From positions 496,001-560,000 of the forward strand of contig LATX02000046.1 of assembly GCA_001466705.2 (NCBI GenBank): 64,000 nt of DNA, given 5' to 3'. This DNA is from Moniliophthora roreri (Eukaryota > Basidiomycota > Agaricomycetes > Agaricales > Marasmiaceae). The notes under the pieces were generated by a model that saw only the letters and a list, made by a program, of their open reading frames with translations, was not told the DNA's origin and made no database searches. A program made the translations under genes and the position numbers. Below, piece by piece: positions 44,116 through 57,063 of the stretch. Numbering within the stretch: the first letter of the stretch is position 1; the number at the start of each line of letters is the position of its first letter.

Positions 44116-46704
44116 ATGTTCAACCATTCATCACAATTCTCTATCAAGGGTAAGAATACCTTTACCCATGTTCAAGGGAATCAGGTTAATGTTGAGACAG
44201 AACGGAGACATAAAGCACAGTGGAGTGTGCTCAACTCACATTTGTACAAGAGCTTGCTAGAACCTTGAGGGTTGTAGAGGTGCAATGTGCAGAGTAGTCA
44301 ATGTAAATTGAACTGAAGAATGTAGCTACATACATGCTTGCTTTTATACTACTCTAAAGGATAAGTTCCATGGATAAACGGTGAAACCTAGTAAGCTATG
44401 GATGTAAGCTACTGAATACTTGTGAGATGAAGTATCCAAGAATAATGTGTCTTGGAGAGACACAATACAATCGTCTGACAGCGGAAGGAACTATACATGA
44501 ATTCTACATGTGTTCTACTGTATTGTGCATGAGGCTACAATACTCCTACTGGACAAGGGAGCACTCCTATGACTGTAGTGCAAGCTCTGGAGAAGCTCAG
44601 GAATGTACTTTGTAAGTTCCATAGTTGATCACAGATGCAAGTAATACAATAACTAGTGTTCCTAATGTACCTAGTTTAGTATAGTACAGGTACAGTGCTT
44701 CAACAGTTAATGGCAACGTCTATACGAGTACCGCCAATTTTAATACTGGCCCGGTGGTTGCGAAACGTACCGAGCACGATGAGGTTTGTGTAACAGTGGT
44801 TCCGATGGTCATTTGGTGCACTAACCAGGGAGGCTTTGCAGTTTCAATATGTGAGACGTGGAGACATGATTGCCACGAGGGAGATACACTCTGATGAGCT
44901 CTCGGAGTGGGATTGGGAATTGCAAAATGGAGAACTAGTCGGTCGATACAAGTCGTCCACCCGGAAAATCTGCACCATTGACATAGTTGACCGGCAATCC
45001 AAGTATACTGCTATGATCTATGAAGGCAAAGACGCACAGGACTTTTTGGAGAAGGATTTTCAATTGTTCTCGCGTAACAAGTAGGCTCTCACCTATCGTT
45101 CGAGAGCTCTTTATCTGACAAAAATCCAGGAAACCGGGCTCATTTCAACTATTTGGCATTAATCAGTCAGCAATCCCAGCGCTGATCTTTCATCACGGTA
45201 CGACTCACCTTACGCTTTCCCTCGACAGCATATCCTGACGGTACCCATAGAACTGATCCCCTGCGCGCAATTTTTCAATAAAAAATCAATCTGGATGGAT
45301 GTCTACATTGAACACCTGGCGGTCAGTCCAGATCCCCACTCGCTTCTTAACCTGTTGAACTAACGTCGTTTGGCTCTTGCAGGCTAACATGGAATGCAGC
45401 CGGGATAATTTATGGATGAACACGGCCGGCGGTGTACTTTTCAGTGGTCCTGATGGTCCTTCTGCTCCCGTTGCCCGGTCGGATGCAGTCACGTTTATCG
45501 TTGTCCCCACCACTGTTGACATGTTGAAGGACGACACTTGCATCAGGTTCTTCATCAATTTCGGGCCGAGTGTGGATTATAGCGTTCTGCTGTGTGCAGG
45601 GTGGAATGCAGATCCCATCTATCTCGACAATCTGTTTCCAGCAACAGCAGAAGACCACCAATCCGAGGATTCTGACCGGAGTTCAGCAACACATCCCTAT
45701 CTCCGCCGCCTTTGGCGGAATCCACCTGATCACCTCCCGATGAACGTCATAGGCAGGCTTCGGTTCGACACCGTCTACTCATCTTCAATGGAGGCTGTTG
45801 CGAGGTGTCCACCAGGAGCTGATTCGTTATGGGAGTGGCAGGAGTATCAGAGGAAGGGACTGGTGGAGGAAACAGTACTGGATGGCGGATTGACACGGTG
45901 AGTGACCTTGTGGTTCCTGTGATTGATTTGGGCTCAGGGATCCATAGCTTCAAGCTGGATCTGACTCAAGAGGAAAAGGTTCATCTTGAAGCATGGTATA
46001 GGTGGGGTAAGTCCCGGATAGGGTGGTTATCACAATCCTCCCGGGTTTTCAATGCTATTGACGTTACAGAGGGGAAGGAAGAATTTTGTATATCCCCTCC
46101 CTGTTGAATATGTTACGAAAACTGATCTTTTCTTTCCCCCACCAGTTATTGTGAATCCATCCAATCTGAGAATACAGTCCACCCAACGCCCCACAGCTTC
46201 CCGCACCCTCTACAATGATGAACGCCTCATCGAAGAAACCCCGCCCACAGCCATCTATCTCTTTCTTCATCCCCTCCCCATATCAGTATCAGAATTCGTG
46301 TCATGGATCGAAGGACAACCCTACTTCTGGTCATTTGACGAGACCGGTCAATCTCGAATGTCGGAGGAGGAATGTGAAAGGTGGGGACTACCGGTGCTCA
46401 CTACATCCACAGAATGGTCGGATGACTCTGTTTGGCTGTGCTCATGGTCCACCTGTATCTACACTACCCTCCGGGACTGGCAAAAAGGTCGAGGCTTCGA
46501 CCCCGCTACCTCTGATTGGGCACGAGAGCAGGGTTACCCAGAGTGGGAGATTGTCGGTACGAGGAAGGTTCAAGGTTAGTTCATGCTTGCTATTCTGATT
46601 TATGTGCTGACTGGTTTTTATTCTCAGAACAAAAGAAAGCTGGCCGCTCGTGGTGGCAGTGGGAAGCAGTTGCAGAGTCAGGGATCAGCGCATTTGGGTT
46701 CTAG
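44116..46704 (+). pseudogene. unnamed ~560-aa Agaricomycete family, broken copy
   Basis: Paralogue of the intact gene at 60187-62242, including promoter and 3' flanks. Exon 1 starts at 44116 (MFNHSSQFSIKGKNTF...) and is interrupted by a 514-bp insertion. Later exons keep ELQNGELVGRY, AIPALIFHH, VPTTVDMLKDDTC, FDETGQSRMSEEECERWG and WWQWEAVAESGISAFGF at stop 46702-46704. Further lesions against the intact copy are one extra G at the start of exon 2 (about 44828), which shifts the frame, and loss of the splice acceptor AG, now GG, at 45240-45241. The combined lesions make normal expression unlikely. The protein's function is unknown. Confidence 0.8.
44192..44705. mobile_element. 514-bp insertion with 7-bp TSD (GTTAATG)
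   Basis: Flanked by GTTAATG at 44185-44191 and 44706-44712. Removing the insert and one repeat restores an uninterrupted frame (GNQVNGNVYTSTANFNTGP) that aligns to the intact paralogue. No coding and no clear terminal inverted repeats. It is not a standard intron, because splicing at nearby GT/AG would shift frame. Confidence 0.75.
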
Positions 46705-47281
46705 TCATTGTTTATTCAGATTTTATTCTATGTATCGACATGCTGGGACTATGTATTCCGTATTTCCGTGTTATTGGGTTCGTAGGTCGTGAGAGCACAG
46801 CGTAGTGTCGTGGATGGACTGCGATAGCGGGACATTGAGTACTGTGTTAGCGTAGCATTGGCCTGGGAGCGACCAAGAATTCACCGCTATACTTGAAATG
46901 TTCTTCCTCATACAGCAATCTAAACCAACGCAATATGACTCGACCTCCTACAGCCAAATACAAGATGTTGGGACTCGTGGCACACATTACAGGGCAGATG
47001 AATTGTGCGAGGACTTGCTGTGTGTGATCATTGCTCAGTAAGAGCTGAGGTGAGCTTTTTCTTTGAAGGCGTTCGACGGAGAGGGCGGGTAGCGAGAGAG
47101 CTATGTGGCATTGGAAAGACAGAGTTGCTGTGAAAAGAGAGCGAGGCTACGTGTTTTTTTTTTTTTAATTTTAATTTTGACGCACTTGTTCGAACGAAGA
47201 GACTGTCAACATAGTATATTCAACTATTTTACTTTGTATTTCCTAATGAGCTGGCCATACAATACTATCACCCTTCATAAG
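46705..47281. other. intergenic, duplicated 3' flank
   Basis: 46740-47215 is homologous to about 62290-62745 behind the intact paralogue. It contains a T-run at about 47154. It separates two genes that converge. Confidence 0.55.
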
Positions 47282-49515
47282 TCACCATCCACTCCTGATC
47301 TCATCAACCCACCGCTTATCCTCCTCCGCCAAATCCCTCTCAAACTGGACAAACGTCTCCGTTGAAGCACGGAACTCGCTCTCAATGATATCCTCGACGT
47401 GCTCTCCACGAGGAATAATTCGACACTGGAATGGTTTTGGTGTTAGCGCGAGACCCTGCCGAGGGCGTCAGTGAATTGAAACGTGAAACGAAGAGTACGA
47501 CAGCAAGCAAACAAACGATACCTCTTCGTAACCCCAAACATCAATAGGAACATCTCTTCCGCTTTCTGGATCCTTTGCAGGCCTGAAATCAAACGCCCAA
47601 AGGAGGTTCATCGTGTTGAGTGCCTAGAGATCCCGAACCATGAGCACTAGAATGATTAAAACTAGAAAGCAACGAACAAGAGAGTTATATGCGAGATGTA
47701 CGCCCGGGCAGATTCTCTGTTCCAAAAAAACCAGCAAACAATCAGATAGAACCAAGTGAAGAAAGGAGAAGAAAAGCGTACCCGACCAAAGCCGAATACG
47801 ATATTTGCAGCGCGGCCTTGGAAGGCACTGTCATCCACGCCCGGTTTTGTGCCGTGTTCTGTGAGGAGATAACGGTCGGGGTTGAATGTTTCAGGGTCTT
47901 CAAAGATATCTACGGAGAGTATTAGCGTCGAGGAGGTAAAGGTTTTTTCCAATGTACCTGGATCATGGAATATACCATCTGTGGGTCATATCATTGGCTA
48001 AAATAGCTACGAGGCTGAATAGAGAGGGAGCATACATGTATTAGAAAATATGGCCGTTCCTTCGGGTAAAACGTATCCTCTGAACTGCAAACAGGCTCAG
48101 CTGGAGTCGAGGTCGTCGAAGCCAGTTTCATACCTCCTCAGTAGAAGTTGTAGCATGCGGAATACCAACCGGTCCTACTGGGCGAATGCGAATCGTCTAC
48201 GAAGAAGCCATTAATAATCGGTACAGCGACGCGTTAGCAGACAATACGAACTTCCTTGATAATAGCCTGAATGTACGGCGTCTTTTCGAGATCATGCAAC
48301 GCTGGAGCTCGCTGGTCACCGACGATACGATCGAGTTCTTCTTGCGCTTTACGCTGAACATCTGGATAGGCAGTAAGGAACAAAACCAGTGTCTGCAGGA
48401 AGGCATAAGTGGTGTCTGTGCCTCCTTCGAGTAAGACCGTGCCTATGTAACTGATTACTTGCGAAAGAAAGTGATATATGATCATGGACATGACATACCC
48501 AACAACGTCTCTATCTAGACCCCACTCTTCTTGCCTCCTCAACACCTCTTCCATATAACATCCATTCGCCTCTCCATTCTTCATTCGTCTCGCACAGTCG
48601 TCCAAAAGCCCAAAATGTGTTCTCCGCTGTCGCTCTTTCAGATAGTTTACCTTTCCTTTCCAATCTGCCCATCGTTCCGGTATATAGTTTAGAAACGGAA
48701 ACACGTCAATCGGAGGTATAACTCCGGGAACAAGTAGCCGAGCCCATATTCGTCCTGCTTCGACAATCTCGACTGCTTCTTTGGTATTGTATCGTGGACA
48801 ACGTTTACCCCAGAGAACGGACATAATCACGGAGTTTGAGTAACGGGAGAGGTGTTTGAAGAAATTTTCTGGTGTCTTGAGGAAGTCGTACATCACTTGG
48901 GTGGCTTCGGCACGCTTTGAGGCGATTTCAATAAATATCGGGAGGGATCATAAGAGACAGAATACGCACTTGGATAGGTAGATGGCGTTGAACGGCAGTG
49001 GGTGTAAGAATCGTCTGGGCGACTTTTCGCTGTATCTTCCACACGTCGTCTATGAGAGTAGGTCAGACCAAGGCAGATCGATAAGGAAAAGAAGACACGT
49101 ACTATATCTGCCCAAACCCATATGGATTCCATTCGTGACCAACTCTGCTGCAGCACTCGGTGGTCGACCGGCTGTAGCGTGGCTGCGTTTATCCAACAGC
49201 TCTTTGACGGCTTCCATGCTGGTGAGAACTACAACAGTTGCTGGACCGAGTTTAAGGGAATAGATATCGCCGTATTGTCTTGCCCATTCAGTGAACCTTG
49301 CGAAGAGTCAGTATGAGTTGGAGAGCGACAGATAGATATGATACGCACTTCCATTGGACGGAAAGCTTTGGAAAGACATGTAGATTGCCCAAGATTGGTA
49401 TTGTGGGCGGTCCCGGAGGTAAGAAAACTTCGCGGCGACCAATTTTCAACACCCTCAACACAATGAGCGTGCCGACGATAATGCAAGTCGCGCCGAGATA
49501 AAGTGGAGATGACAT
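47282..49515 (-). CDS. cytochrome P450 monooxygenase (intact), gene A
   Basis: Microsomal-type P450 with ATG at 49513-49515 and stop at 47282-47284; ten or more exons with short introns. N-terminal membrane anchor (LGATCIIVGTLIVLRVLKIG), then the hinge LPPGPPTIPILGN. The I-helix has GTVLLEGGTDTTYAF, the K-helix ETIR (formed across an exon junction, followed by IRPVGPVGIPH), the PERF-like region FNPDRYL, and the haem loop FGFGRRICPGVHLA with the Cys ligand, also formed across a junction. The C-terminus is RWVDEIRSGW. All landmarks keep frame. The substrate is unknown; P450s of this kind in wood and litter fungi oxidise plant- or fungus-derived compounds with a CPR partner. A truncated copy lies at 20.1-24.8 kb. 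Confidence 0.9.
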
Positions 49516-50401
49516 TGATTTCTATCTATTTCTTCTCCAATCCTAGCTGTCATATATAATGGAGAGGGCATGCTACAAAATCGATTTTATCTTCCCTGTC
49601 GACCCTGCAAGCAAGCGGGCTGTCAGCGCACCACGCTGGAGTGGCGGAGAGTAAGAGACACCGCTCCATCAAAGGTGGACATAAAGGGCCACAAGGAAGA
49701 AAAGGAAGGTGAGTGACCCGGGACAATGCATTGATATGATGGAGGTTGCGGGAAAGTACGGTAGTACTTCGGCTACCTAGCGAACTTGCGAGTGATTGAG
49801 TGTGCCAAGAGTCTGCCTAGGGGAGACCAGTACTTCGGTCCTGTCAATGTTCCCACTAATAAAGGATGTTCTTTTTCATTGTATCCTTGTCATTACTGAC
49901 GGTTTCAATGGACGCCGCCGGAGATTCGAGACCTCAACGCAAAAGCACAATTTAATCGAGAGCAAAATTGACTTTTATCTCCTCAAGGTAGCATTGGCTC
50001 TGCAAGCTGGCTGTCGTGCTCATGGACCTGCATGCTAAGCTGGGATCGCGGGAAATAAGAGACTATCGGAGGTGGCGAATGTAATTGACAAGGGCCAAGG
50101 AAGGTGAATGACCCAGACAACGCGGGCGCTAATACCACTCACCTTTTACCATATCCCCCACAAGCTTTTTTTTTGCAGCCCAAGGCAAAGGTGGAGATCT
50201 GCGTCCGAGGTCCGAGGAACATTTGGGGTATGCGTACTTATTCGATATTGGTATCGTTTGTCTATTTATCGCTTTCGTGAATTCCTTAGGGAGTCTCTGA
50301 ACTCTGCAGGGTCAGTCGCCATCTTGCGAATCGGAAATAAGATTTGAGATGGCTGGTGAAGAAAATTCTGGGTGCTCAGCAGATAGTCCTCAACATGGTG
50401 C
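49516..50401. other. no gene recognised
   Basis: Upstream region of P450 gene A, then short unassigned frames. Nothing with domain features. Confidence 0.5.
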
Positions 50402-51520
50402 GCCACGAATACTCTCTTTGTAGATACACCAAGTCCTGACATTCATACTCAGCCAGTCAACACAACGCCAGACGACATTCAGAGCATCGATGCGTGTAAT
50501 CTACCCAAATGCTTTCTAGGCGGCCAGGCCCCCCTTCTCTCCGTCCTCAGGCTGCGGGGATGTGGCTTGGCCTATGATTCTCCCCTCCTTCGCAACGTCA
50601 CGTCCTTTCATGTCTTTTCACGCGGGTCCGAGGCGACTCTCGAAAGCCGTATTTTCGAAGCCCTTAGGTACATGCCATTATTGGAGTACCGGTACCTGGA
50701 ATTTTCTTCAATCCGTCCCGATACGCCCCTGGATACACAAGTTGCTTTCCTTCCCAGTTTGCGAATCCTAAAGCTCAGCGGCTTATCATACATTGGCATA
50801 TTCAATCACGTCTCTTTCCCTCCCACTACCTCCGTTAAGATAGCTTGTTACGACCAGGACGGAAGCCTTGTGGAGCAAGATCCAGACTGGGACGCGTTTT
50901 GGGCGACCGTCCCTCGAATAACGTCGTTTTATCCAGGAGAAGCAAGGATTCTGAAGATGGCTGTAGTCGATGTACGTTGGCACATCATTCATCTTGCGAA
51001 CGTGACTTCACTTTTTGCTCCCGTCCGAGACCTACCCCAGAGGATTTCCGTTGTAATCGACTGGCGGGAAGCTTGGCAAGATGGGCAGGTGGCACGTCAG
51101 CTCTTCAGCGAGCTATTGAAAGCGGCTTTCTATGCGTTGCCAATGCCTGCTCTGGAGATACTTCACCTTGGCGCATTCCCTCGCTATAGTTATCTCCCTA
51201 ATGACATCTTGGTCGATACCCCGGAGCCCCAGATACTATGGTCAAGCAGCCTTCGCGTGCTCATCACGAGAACCGAGTATTGTGCTCGTTTCCTTTCGCA
51301 CCAACCAGATGATCGCTGCGGACTGCATTTTCGACGTTGGAGATGCTGGTGTTAACCGAGGTCTCACATTTCGACGAGGGTACACTCCTTGATTATTTGA
51401 CAATTCGAAACGCAAAAGGGCATGAATATGAAGAAGCTTGTTCTTTTAGGTTGTGATTTCCTTTCTTGTTTGGAGGACGAAATTGAGGAGGTTGCCGAGG
51501 AAATGGTCAAGGACCGCTAA
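50402..51520 (+). pseudogene. truncated F-box/leucine-rich protein fragment
   Basis: Matches the C-terminal half of Agaricomycete F-box/LRR proteins: LGGQAPLLSVLRLRGCGLAY, NVTSFHVFSRG, LPSLRILKLSGLSYIG and MPALEILHLGAFPRY. No F-box or start methionine precedes it. The main frame ends at 51353-51355 after RWRCWC, while the expected continuation (HFDEGTLLDYLTIRNAKGHE, then LVLLGCDFLSCLEDEIEEVA) appears in other frames up to TAA 51518-51520. I therefore read it as a 5'-truncated, frameshifted remnant. Confidence 0.6.
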
Positions 51521-51653
51521 TATGTATTCGACTGTTGTAGATCAACATAGCAAAAAAGTAGTATTTCGCTCCTGTTTAGTGTTCATTGCAAGTGCTCGTG
51601 TGAGTCTGACGTGAGCGTGTGAGCTCCAACCAAGGACAACCTCACTCTGACTC

Positions 51654-52812
51654 ATGCCTTCACGTCGCGACCGTTCAGTATCATACTCCCGTTCTCGTTC
51701 ACGCTCTCCAGACCGACACAGGGATAGAGAAAGGCGAAGAGAAAGGGACAGAGACAGATCTTATTCCCCTGATGAAAGACGTAAATTGCCTCACGATGCA
51801 TCACCCATCACCGAGTCGGATTATTTTCAAAAGAGCGACGAGTTTAGAGTTTGGCTGAAGGATGAGAAGGGAAAGGTACGTCTACATCCCCTTCATTTCT
51901 CATCATGATATGGAAAAACCCGCTCATTTCAAAAGCACAGTACTTTGACGAACTATCTGGAGACCGGGCGAGAAGGTGCGTCAATTTCTCAAAATGAAAG
52001 GAGGATGCTCAATTCTCAACACAGCTACTTTCGAAAGTTTGTGAAAGCATGGAATAGAGGAAAATTATCAAGTAACGCTTCTATAACCAGCACCCATTCA
52101 AATTACTCATAAATAGTTTTCAGAATCGCTCTACGCCGGTATAGACAGTTCGTCGATACCAGCAACGTCAACGACGTCATATAAATGGTCTTTTGCGTCA
52201 AAATCCTCTAGAGCCGACGAAGAAGCACTCAAACATGCCCGTGAATCCGTTGGAGCTGCTACTCACAACCGCTCAGAGCCCAGTTACTCCAGTAGTGGCA
52301 GCAAAGCGGGAAGTGGACGAATGCAAGGGCCTACTCTACCTTCGGCAGCTGACATGCAGCTCGCTCGAGAGACAGCGGCTGAATTGGCGGAGGAAGAGCG
52401 CAGGTACAAACGGAAGCGGGATCGGAAGGACGAGAAGGATAGGATCGAGGACATAGTTGGGCCGAAAGAAGTTGGTAAAGAGGGCATGCTTGAGAAGAAG
52501 AGAGCCAGAAGGGAGAATGATCGTGCGTTTAGGGAGAAGGGAGATGAAGGTCTAGAAGCCGATGAATCGACATTAATGGGCGGCGGTGATAGCTTCCAAG
52601 CACAGTATGTTTTCAACATGTTTTTTGGTGACACGAGGCCTATTTTTAATGCTTGCTACAGCATTGCCAGACGGGATGCTACCAAGAAGAGGCACGAACA
52701 CGCCAGGGAAGATAAGGCGAACACAATGCGGGAAAGGGCGAATGCCCTTAAAGAGAAAGAGAGCGCAACTATGGCTATGTTCCAGCAGCTCGCGAAACAA
52801 AGGTTTGGTTAG
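51654..52812 (+). CDS. SR-like nuclear protein (RS N-terminus, conserved helical core)
   Basis: Five exons (51654-51875, 51941-51975, 52025-52071, 52124-52604, 52662-52812) give exactly 312 codons with stop, 311 residues. The N-terminus is an arginine/serine dipeptide region (SYSRSRSRSPDRHRDRERRR), as in splicing-related nuclear proteins. The core YFQKSDEFRVWLKDEKGKYF with RSYFRKFVKAWNRGKLSKSL looks like a conserved module in eukaryotic hypothetical proteins, but I cannot name it. The rest is highly charged, with EEERRYKRKRDRKDEKDRIE and EREKE-like helices, likely coiled coil, ending MFQQLAKQRFG. An RNA-processing role is inferred from composition only. It converges with the Ser-rich gene, with 265 bp between stops. 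Confidence 0.8.
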
Positions 52813-53077
52813 CACATGGTTCAGCATTTATCTAGTGGTATGTGCCATGCCATACGCTCCATATCTACACACTGCTTACCGCCATCGTCGTTTAACAGGA
52901 TGTACCAATATTCGGAATACTATCGTTCATTATCTTTTAGCCGCTTTTTTGGTCAAGTGCTACAAGTACAGAGTATAGTTACATGCGACCATGATGTTCA
53001 GAAGCAATAAGGATATATCAATAAAAACACAGACTCTGGCATCTGCTCCACAATGTGCACCATACGAAGCTTCGAGA

Positions 53078-53827
53078 TCACCAAGCTCGCTCTTCGGGTT
53101 CGAGGTCTTGTGCCTGAAAATTAAAACCTCCGGTAAGCATCGCGCTTTCCAACTTGGGTCCAAACCCGCACCAAAAAAAAAAAAACTCACTATCAAGGTT
53201 TCAGTCACTATCGGGGTCACCAGTGGCGGACGAGTGCGCCCACGCGACCCTTTTCCCGTGCGTCTCATTTGAAAGCGGGAAGGCGGACTATTTCGCCATT
53301 CTCGTAAGAGGCTGGCACATTCTTCGGCATCTACGTCAACATCGCCATCTTCGTGGCCAGAAGAGCTGCCGCTTTCGGAGCTCGTCGACCGATATGATAA
53401 GGAGCGGTCATGAGGGCCCCAGGCTTCGTCTTCCGAGTCTCGTAGTTGATCGTACTCGTGTGTCGGTGTGACAGGAGTGGATGATGAGTACGAAGAAGAT
53501 GTGGATGTGGAAGATGATGATGATCCATTCCGTGACCGACCGTATCGTGATGTGGAGAGAGGCGTTGGGGGAGGTCGTATGGGGCGGGTCTGCGAGGCCA
53601 AGAACCGTTAGCGCCATGAGATTAGCAGAGGCAGGTAGTTAACCTCACCAAGCAAGAATGTTCAGAGTATTGTGGCACATCGTTGGATGTTCCTGTTGTA
53701 TCCACTTTTGTGCGCCGTTTCTGAATAGTTGGCTAGTATCAGCCTATTGATTACCAAGAGATGAAAAGTAATTGATACTTACGGTGTCGCTCCATCCGGT
53801 AAGGATTTTCTTCATGCTGCCAGCCAT
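53078..53827 (-). CDS. small Ser-rich acidic protein of unknown function
   Basis: Four minus-strand exons (53783-53827, 53649-53720, 53191-53589, 53078-53113), all ending in phase 0, giving 184 codons with stop. It starts MAGSMKKILTGWSDT; the middle is Pro/Ser-rich (PPPTPLSTSRYGRSRNGSSS); an acidic stretch follows (GHEDGDVDVDAEECASLLRE), then a basic RRTGKGSRGRTRPP, ending AQDLEPEERAW. The exon sum and the GT-AG junctions support a real gene. The last intron contains a long T-run. No domain was recognised. Confidence 0.62.
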
Positions 53828-54760
53828 TCAAATTATGTATCAAGACTTTGGTCAATGCTTTCAAGGGTACGTTGGGTAAAGGGCAGCAAAGGACTATGCA
53901 AGCAGAAGGTATGGGCAGTCGCGAGGAGGTAGGGGATTTAGCGGTGCAAATTGCAGATCGACAATTCTCCGACAGCCTTGTTATAAGGATCCAGGATGTA
54001 GACATAGTCGCAAGCGGCCCGGTGCCAGCGCAAACTCTGCAACGGTTCGCGGGGCAAGTAATCCGAAGTTTAACGCTGGGCCTGGGACCTGTGATTTTCG
54101 AAGCAAGTGAGCAAATCAAGGATACATCGTGGTTTCAATCAAATTTAATCAGTCGACAAACGGACAGTCAGTTACCCCGCATGCTCCGTTATGAGTCCGT
54201 CTGCAGGTACCTTGCTCTTCATGAGGAGCTCCGACGTGCTGTCTTGCTTCTTTGGGTTTGTAACCTTGAGGTCCGAAACCGACCACCGTGACTGAGAGTA
54301 CCCGCCGCCCGACAACTTGCTTTAGTGATGAGTAGCCACTCGTCGTTTTACGGCACTGTAAGTTATCGGCGAAACATCCAAGAAATACCATTGACATAGT
54401 TATGCGGGGAGTTCTCGGGAATGCATCATAGGCACGGTGGGTATCCTTTCTCTCGTTTTGGTCGAAAGCATGCCTCTAATTAAAGAGACATTTCTACAAC
54501 CGCTTTTAAGAATATCGGATCTTGGCATTGCGGTGTACCCCATGGTACCCCGGATTTTCTCCGCTACGACCGCAAGTTGCGGCTGGAACGACAGGCCCGG
54601 AGAGCAATTTCCGCACGATGAAGGTAAGCGGAGAACCAATCGTAATGCGCAACGCTTAAATAGTATTCTGGCCATAGGATGAAGATAGCGACGAATAACA
54701 TCAAAGGTACCCGCCACCTGCATTCTCCTTTCAAAATCCATTGGATGAGCGCTCAAAGCC
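53828..54760. other. no supported gene
   Basis: A 147-codon plus frame (53848-54291) and antisense frames overlap here. None has recognisable domains or splicing. From about 54700 the sequence is 3' flank of P450 gene B. Confidence 0.45.
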
Positions 54761-57063
54761 TCACCAGCCCTTCCGCATTTCCCGGACCCATTCCATATCT
54801 TCAGGCGCAAGGTCTCGCTCGTATTTGACAAACGTCTCCGTGGCTTCCCGGAATTGATGCTGAATGATGTCAACAACATTCGAACTTCGAGGGGTAATAC
54901 GACACTGGAACGATTTTGGCGTAAAGCTGAGGCCCTAAGTGACGTCGTATATCGTATGTCATTCACCAAGGGAATCAGATTACATCGACATCACTCACTT
55001 CCTCGTACGCAAACAAGTCAACTGGGATGTCTTTCCCAGTCTCCGGATCCTGAAGAGGTTTGAATTCAAAGGCCCATATAAGATACATCGCGTTCAACGC
55101 CTGAAAAGAAAGCATCCTTATCAATCACGATATCAGCGGAAAAGACAAATCCAGCCGTACCAATGAATTCTTGGCAAGATGCATCCCGGGACAAACTCTC
55201 TGTGTCACGACGTCATTGAAGTCGGTGAATGGGGAGAAGTAGGACGTACCCGTCCGAAGCCAAATCCGATGTCTGCACGAAAAGCACTGTCGTCGATGCT
55301 TGGCTTTGTTCCATGTTCAGTGAGTAGGTAGCGTTCAGGGCGAAAAGATTCCGGATCATCAAAGTATTCTGCAAGTCTCGGTGTCAGGTCTTCGTTTAGG
55401 TCATATAGCCGGGCATACCTGGATCGTGAAAAATACCATCTAAAAGACGTTGGTTCAAAAGTGGGGGTGTAGTGTTTGTGAAATTAACGCACATATATTG
55501 GGGAATATCGTCGTGTGCTCAGGAATGATATACCCAAGATGCTGCATAATAATCAATATTTAATGACTCCCAGCAGACTTGTAAATGCCCTTACGCTCCT
55601 CTGTCGCCGTAGTTTCATGTGGGATAGCTAACGGTGCAACAGGTCGCAGCCTTTGTACCTTCATTTCCTGAGTAATGAGCAACAGCCACCACCAAGCGCG
55701 AATCGTGTACAAACCTCCTTCCAAACGGCGTTCAGGTATGGAAGTCGTTCATAATCGGTAAGAATCGGTGCTCTTTGATTGCCTACTATTCGATGGACTT
55801 CTTCGTAAGCTTTGCGCTGTGCTTCAGGTGACGCAGCTAGAAAGAGAACGAAAGATTTCAGAAGTGAGGAAGTGGTCTCTGCTCCAGCTTCGATCATTGT
55901 TCCTCCGAAAAATCTGAAGTAAAAGTCCATTGATTTGGCGCGCGGCGAGTTGGAAAGGCACATACCCAACCTGCTCCTTATCCATACCGTACTCCTCTTT
56001 TCGATTGAGTAAGTCTTCGATGAAACACCCTGTTGCCCCTTCGTCACTCGTCATCCGCTTCTCACATTCATCGAGCATCCCAAAATATAACTCTCGATGC
56101 CTTCGCTTCACCTCCCTTATCAAAGCTTTCCAAGGCGCCCATTTTTCGGGAATATACTCCAAGAACGGTAGTTTATCCAAAGGAGGTACTGTTTCGGGTG
56201 AAGCCAATGTTGTCCATACATGTTGAAATTCGTAGAAGGCTGTTATCTCACGAGTGCGTGGGCGGGGACAGCGTTTGCCGAATAAAATGGATGTCATAAG
56301 GGAGAAGGTATATCGGCTCAAATGATCACATAGCTCCTTTGACAGCTTGTGAGTCCCGTGCAAAGGCCATGGCCCGTAGCGAGGCTCACATACCTGTAGC
56401 GTGTTCAGAATATCATACAAGACTTGAGCGGCTTCCGCATACTGTGGATATCATTCAGAGATGCACAAAAAAACCTCTAAAAACAACCGACCTGTATAGC
56501 TAGATAAGAGCCGATTACGCTCGGAACAAGGATCGTGTTTGCGATCTTTCGTTGAACTCGCCAAAGATTATCTGTCAAAAGAAGTTCAGGTGAATGTCTG
56601 GTATCACTGGAAACCGCTTAGCACGTACTATTGGGCATGAGGGGAAGAAATAAACCCTTCATTATCATATCGGTAACATGATCCAGCGGTCTGCTCGCCG
56701 TCGTTGCGTTTCGCCTATCGAGAAGCTTCTTGACACTGTCCATGCTAGTCAAGACGATAATCGTCCCTGAGCCAATTTTGAGTGAGTAGATTCCGCCGTA
56801 TTGGCGTGCCCATTCGGTGAACCTGAAAATGGGTCGGGAGACGAATGATAGGAAAAATGAGTAGGCACGTACTTGAACTGAGGATATTTGGTCGGAAAGA
56901 GATGTATATTGCCTATGAGAGGTAGCGTCGAAGGACCTGGAGGTAGGTATGATTCTCGCTTCCCTATTCTAAGGAGCCAGGCGAGAACGAGCAGCGCGAG
57001 CGTCAGGGAGATAATAAAAGCGTAGCCTGATGGAGGCGATAGCCAACTACCAGCGAGCATCAT
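54761..57063 (-). CDS. cytochrome P450 monooxygenase (intact), gene B
   Basis: Second microsomal-type P450: ATG at 57061-57063, stop TGA at 54761-54763. Anchor FIISLTLALLVLAWLLRIG, hinge LPPGPSTLPLIGN. The I-helix is TMIEAGAETTSSLL, the K-helix EVQR followed by LRPVAPLAIPH, then FRPERYLLTEHGTKP and the haem loop FGFGRRVCPGMHLA with the Cys ligand, the loop split by an intron after FGFGR at the same place as in gene A. The end is EDMEWVREMRKGW. Same exon plan and related sequence as gene A, so the two are paralogues of one clan. No stop or frame break was seen. A partial copy of its 3' end follows at 57.9-58.7 kb upstream of the promoter. Substrate unknown. Confidence 0.9.

Noticed and set aside
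44192..44705. Treating the 514-bp insert as a large intron
   Set aside because: The nearest GT/AG pair would shift the frame, whereas removal by the 7-bp direct repeat restores it exactly.
53848..54291. 147-codon plus-strand frame
   Set aside because: No known motif, and its first bases overlap antisense sequence of the Ser-rich gene's 5' end. It may be chance.
54400..54969. 189-codon minus-strand frame
   Set aside because: Reads across the last exon of P450 gene B in the wrong frame.
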